64,000 nucleotides of DNA from Rhizobiales bacterium Y(2018) (GTDB lineage Bacteria > Pseudomonadota > Alphaproteobacteria > Rhizobiales > Aestuariivirgaceae): contig SCPD01000021.1 in the NCBI GenBank assembly GCA_005502925.1, forward strand, positions 48,592 to 112,591. The letters run 5' to 3'. The notes below the pieces were generated by a model, which was not told where the DNA came from, searched no databases, and was given only the letters and a program-made list of their open reading frames with translations. Positions within the stretch are counted from its first letter, which is position 1, and each line of letters begins with the position of its first letter. This document shows, piece by piece, positions 61,025 through 64,000 of this stretch. The position numbers and the translations under genes were made by a program.

Positions 61025-63652
61025 ATGGACACGCCGCAGCTTCCGGCTTTGCGCTCCTACCAGTCGTGGATCGCCAATGAAACGCTCGAAGACTATTCGC
61101 TGCGTTACGCCGCGCGTTCCTTTCGCCGCTGGACGCCTTTCGTCATCGCCAACACCGCCATTGGCGGCATCTCCTTCCTGGCGCTCGAAGCCATCGGCGG
61201 CGCCATTACCCTCAATTACGGCTTCGCCAACGCCTTCCCGGCCATCCTGGTCGTCTGCCTGTTCGTCTTCCTGACCAATCTGCCGGTCGCCTATTATTCC
61301 AGCCGCTACAATATCGACATGGACCTGCTCACGCGGGGCGCCGGCTTCGGTTATATCGGCTCGACCATCACCTCGCTGATCTACGCCACCTTCACTTTCA
61401 TCTTCTTCGCGCTCGAAGGGGTCATCATGGCCCAGGCGCTGAAGCTCTATGCCGATATCCCGATCGTCATCGGTTATGTCATCTCCTCCCTCGTCATCAT
61501 CCCCATCACCTTCATGGGCATCACCATGATCAGCCGGCTGCAGATGATCACCCAGCCGATCTGGATCATCATGATGCTGGCGCCGTTTTTGTGGATCGCC
61601 TTCGCCCAGCCGGAAGTCCTCCAGCAATGGACCGCCTATCGCGGCAGCTCTCCCGGCGGCGGCGGCTTCGACGTGATCTCCTTCGGCCTCGCCATCGGCG
61701 TTCTCTGCTCGCTCACCATCCAGATCGGCGAACAGGTCGACTATCTGCGCTTCCTGCCCGACCGCGACAAGGTCAGCGGCTTCGCCTGGTGGAGCGCTGT
61801 CATCGCCGCCGGCCCCGGCTGGATCATCATCGGCGGCTTCAAGATCCTGTGCGGCAGCCTGCTCGCCGTGCTGGCGGTGTCTTCCGGCCTTTCGCACACA
61901 ACGGCGCTCGAGCCGATCCATATGTATATCAAGGCCTATGGCTATATGATCGACGATCCGCGCCTCGTTCTCGCGGCGGCGGCCATCTTCGTGGTGGTGT
62001 CACAGGTCAAGATCAATGTGACCAATGCCTATGCGGGCTCCCTCGCCTGGTCGAACTTCTTCGCCCGCGTCACCCATTATCATCCGGGTCGCGTCGTCTG
62101 GCTGGTCTTCAATATTCTCATCTCGCTGCTCCTGATGCTGCTCGGCATCTTCGAGACGCTCGATCTGGTGCTGGCCGTCTATTCGATCATCGCCACCGCC
62201 TGGATCGGCGCCATCTTCGCCGATCTGGTCATCCTCAAGCCCCTCGGCATCAGCCCGCCTTTCGTCGAGTTCAAACGCGCCCATCTGCATGATTTCAATC
62301 CGGTGGGCTGCGGCGCCATGGCCTTCGCCTCGCTCGCCGGCATGATCTGTTTTACCGGCGGCTTGGGCCCGCTGGCCCAGGCCTATGCCGCGCCTCTGTC
62401 CTTCGTCCTGTCGCTCGCTGCCGCCGTCCTGATCGGCATCGCCACCAAGGGCCGTTATTACCTGGCCCGCGAGCCGGTGGCGCCCTCCGCCACTTCCGGC
62501 ACGCTCATCCGCTGCGAAATCTGCGACCATGATTACGAGCGGCCCGACATGGCCTATTGCACCTTCTACGCGCGGCCGATCTGCTCGCTCTGCTGCAGCC
62601 TCGATGCCCATTGCCACGACGCCTGCAAATTCTCGACCACCGAGCTCGAGACCTCGCGCTCGCGTTATCTCGGCCGCTCCTTCACCGCCAAGATCGCGCC
62701 CCGTATGGCGCAACGCCTGTTGAAGGTCGGCGGCGTGCTGATGGCGCTCGCTGTCGTCACCGGCGCCGTGCTCCTCATCACCTATCGGCTGGTCGATCCC
62801 GGCGCCGAGATGCTGCGCCTCGACAACGACACGCTGCTGCTGCGCATCTTCCTGGCTCTGCTTCCTTTGCTCTGCATCGGCGCCTGGTGGATCGTGCTGT
62901 CACATGAAAGCCGCGAATTGGCTGAGCGCGACCTGGTCGCCTCGCTCGAAAGACTGCGCGAGACGCAGGCCGAGCTCGCGCGCAATGAGCGCCTCGCGGC
63001 AATCGGCCAGATCACCGCGACGGTGAGCCATGAATTGCGCAACCCGCTCGGTACCCTCGTCACCTCGCTCGATATCCTGAACCGCGCGCTGCCGGCGCAA
63101 GGCGGGCCGGTCCAGGAGGAAATGCAGCGCATCCGCCGCAATGTCTGGCGCTGCGTCCATATCATCGAGGATCTGCTCGAATATTCGCGCCGCAAGAAGC
63201 CGGTGCTGGCGCCGGTGATGATCGACCGCTGGGTCGAGCAGCAGGTCGCCGACCAGCCGCAACGGCCGGACATCACGATCGATCTCGATCTCAAGACCGG
63301 CGCCGTCCTCCCCGCTGACGGCCAGCGCCTCCGCCAGGCTTTCGACAATGTGCTGCACAATGCCGTCCAGGCGCTCGAAAGCGAGCCCCAGAAGCCGGAC
63401 CGCCGCATCGCCATCGCCACCACGCGCGAGGCCGACCACATCGCCCTCACCATCGCCGACAACGGCCCCGGCATGACACCCGACGTGGCGGCCAAGATCT
63501 TCGAGCCGCTCTACAGCACCAAGGCCTTCGGCGTCGGCCTCGGCATGCCGCTGGTCAAGCGCATCCTGGAAGAGCATGGCGGCGATGTGCGGGTCACCAC
63601 GGCGCCAGGTGAAGGGACACGCGTGGCGCTACGCCTGCCGATGCGCCCATGA
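61025..63652 (+). CDS. NCS1-type permease - histidine kinase fusion with Cys-rich linker
   Basis: An 875-residue protein. Residues 35-465 are an NCS1 (cytosine/purine/hydantoin) permease with about twelve helices: AARSFRRWTPFVIANTAIGG, VSQVKINVTNAYAGSLAWSN and the FETLDLVLAVYS region. Residues 497-534 form a Cys knuckle with eight Cys (C-x2-C-x11-C-x7-C-x2-C-C-x5-C-x3-C). Two more helices follow at about 566-588 and 602-626. A histidine kinase ends the protein: H669 in VSHELRNPLG, an N box around N779 (VLHNAVQAL) and G boxes (D812-NGPGM, GVGLGMPLVKRILEEHGG). It resembles CbrA in logic (transporter plus kinase) but uses a different transporter. No response regulator is adjacent. Confidence 0.9.
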   Translation: MDTPQLPALRSYQSWIANETLEDYSLRYAARSFRRWTPFVIANTAIGGISFLALEAIGGAITLNYGFANAFPAILVVCLFVFLTNLPVAYYSSRYNIDMDLLTRGAGFGYIGSTITSLIYATFTFIFFALEGVIMAQALKLYADIPIVIGYVISSLVIIPITFMGITMISRLQMITQPIWIIMMLAPFLWIAFAQPEVLQQWTAYRGSSPGGGGFDVISFGLAIGVLCSLTIQIGEQVDYLRFLPDRDKVSGFAWWSAVIAAGPGWIIIGGFKILCGSLLAVLAVSSGLSHTTALEPIHMYIKAYGYMIDDPRLVLAAAAIFVVVSQVKINVTNAYAGSLAWSNFFARVTHYHPGRVVWLVFNILISLLLMLLGIFETLDLVLAVYSIIATAWIGAIFADLVILKPLGISPPFVEFKRAHLHDFNPVGCGAMAFASLAGMICFTGGLGPLAQAYAAPLSFVLSLAAAVLIGIATKGRYYLAREPVAPSATSGTLIRCEICDHDYERPDMAYCTFYARPICSLCCSLDAHCHDACKFSTTELETSRSRYLGRSFTAKIAPRMAQRLLKVGGVLMALAVVTGAVLLITYRLVDPGAEMLRLDNDTLLLRIFLALLPLLCIGAWWIVLSHESRELAERDLVASLERLRETQAELARNERLAAIGQITATVSHELRNPLGTLVTSLDILNRALPAQGGPVQEEMQRIRRNVWRCVHIIEDLLEYSRRKKPVLAPVMIDRWVEQQVADQPQRPDITIDLDLKTGAVLPADGQRLRQAFDNVLHNAVQALESEPQKPDRRIAIATTREADHIALTIADNGPGMTPDVAAKIFEPLYSTKAFGVGLGMPLVKRILEEHGGDVRVTTAPGEGTRVALRLPMRP

Positions 63653-63706
63653 GCGGACAGCCATCATGCGTGATATTCGCCGCGCTACGGGAACATCTCC
63701 AACATT

Positions 63707-63985
63707 CCCCCTTCTCTCGCTTGCGGGAGAAGGTGCCCGACAGGGCGGATGAGGGTGTTGGTTCAGCTCGGAGCGCCTTCTCAAGAGAGCAAAAGATACG
63801 GAGCTTCCATTCTTGCCGTAATTGCAGATCTACAATAGCTGAGAGAACACCCTCATCCGGCCTTCGGCCGCCTTCTCCCGCAAGCGGGCAGGGCTGTCCG
63901 GGGAAAGTGAAGAGGTACGGTCTCCCAAGATTTCCCCCTTCTCCCGCTTGCGGGAGAAGGTGCCCGACAGGGCGGATGAGGGTGT
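63707..63985. repeat. Three copies of the dispersed repeat downstream of the permease-kinase gene
   Basis: Copies lie at 63707-63759 (forward), 63847-63889 (inverted) and 63934-63985 (forward). Each has the hairpin CTCCCGC-TTGC-GGGAG type core and GGCGGATGAGGGTG. The 348-base stretch 63653-64000 shows no gene, only these repeats and about 85 unique bases between the first two. Confidence 0.85.
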
Positions 63986-64000
63986 TCGTGACGTTTGTAA

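Overview
The window looks like a chromosomal segment of a high-GC alphaproteobacterium of the Rhizobiales/Hyphomicrobiales. Pointers are a cckA start followed by a FliO-like gene, a single-Cys DksA, DUF1127 and DUF2852 proteins, a giant GPR/RgsE-type polar-growth protein, an adrenodoxin-type ferredoxin with its reductase, and many intergenic palindromes of the kind common in that order. Assignments come from reading translated sequence and motifs by eye; no database search was run.

Layout. 1-7.4 kb: cckA (start only), FliO-like protein, a polyamine-type binding protein with a GNAT enzyme, TetR, dksA, a MoxR ATPase with a small Gly-rich membrane peptide, an ankyrin protein, and a GcvA-type LysR divergent from a DUF1127 peptide. 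7.4-21 kb: a guanidine-II riboswitch in front of a SugE/Gdx exporter, a Rieske-flavodoxin fusion with a DAO-type oxidase, a P-loop ATPase with metA, an AGE epimerase, SixA, the ycjX-ycjF-M48 protease operon, a VOC protein with a VWA protein, a SelA-like PLP enzyme and an EF-hand protein. 21-36.5 kb: a FemAB/BcsL-like acyltransferase, an N-methylproline demethylase-like flavoenzyme, a secreted peptide with an orphan TadG-like protein, a DMT exporter, an MBL hydrolase with mhqO/mhqD-like genes, a short 6-phosphogluconate dehydrogenase, a P1 peptidase, a KefB-type antiporter, a ferredoxin reductase with ferredoxin, and an HPt protein. 36.8-50 kb: the 2161-residue GPR-like protein and a small follower, dgcN-dgcA for D-glutamate use, an MFS transporter, a threonine dehydratase-like enzyme, DUF2852 and an atypical SDR. 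50.3-51.9 kb: an IS1182-type element inserted in a palindromic repeat. 52-64 kb: ATP-grasp protein with a second LysR/DUF1127 pair, cupin with a degenerate LytM protein, tRNA-Lys(CTT), a phytase-like esterase behind a possible PHO box, leuA with a Leu-rich leader peptide, and a permease-histidine kinase fusion flanked by inverted repeats.

The most unusual item is the 875-residue gene at 61025-63652. It joins an NCS1-type permease, a Cys-rich knuckle and a complete histidine kinase, and so looks like a transporter-coupled sensor. Other points of note are the guanidine-II riboswitch, the leuA leader ORF, the 99/51-residue modular repeats in the GPR-like protein, two copies of the LysR/DUF1127 arrangement, and intergenic palindromes whose arms covary between copies.
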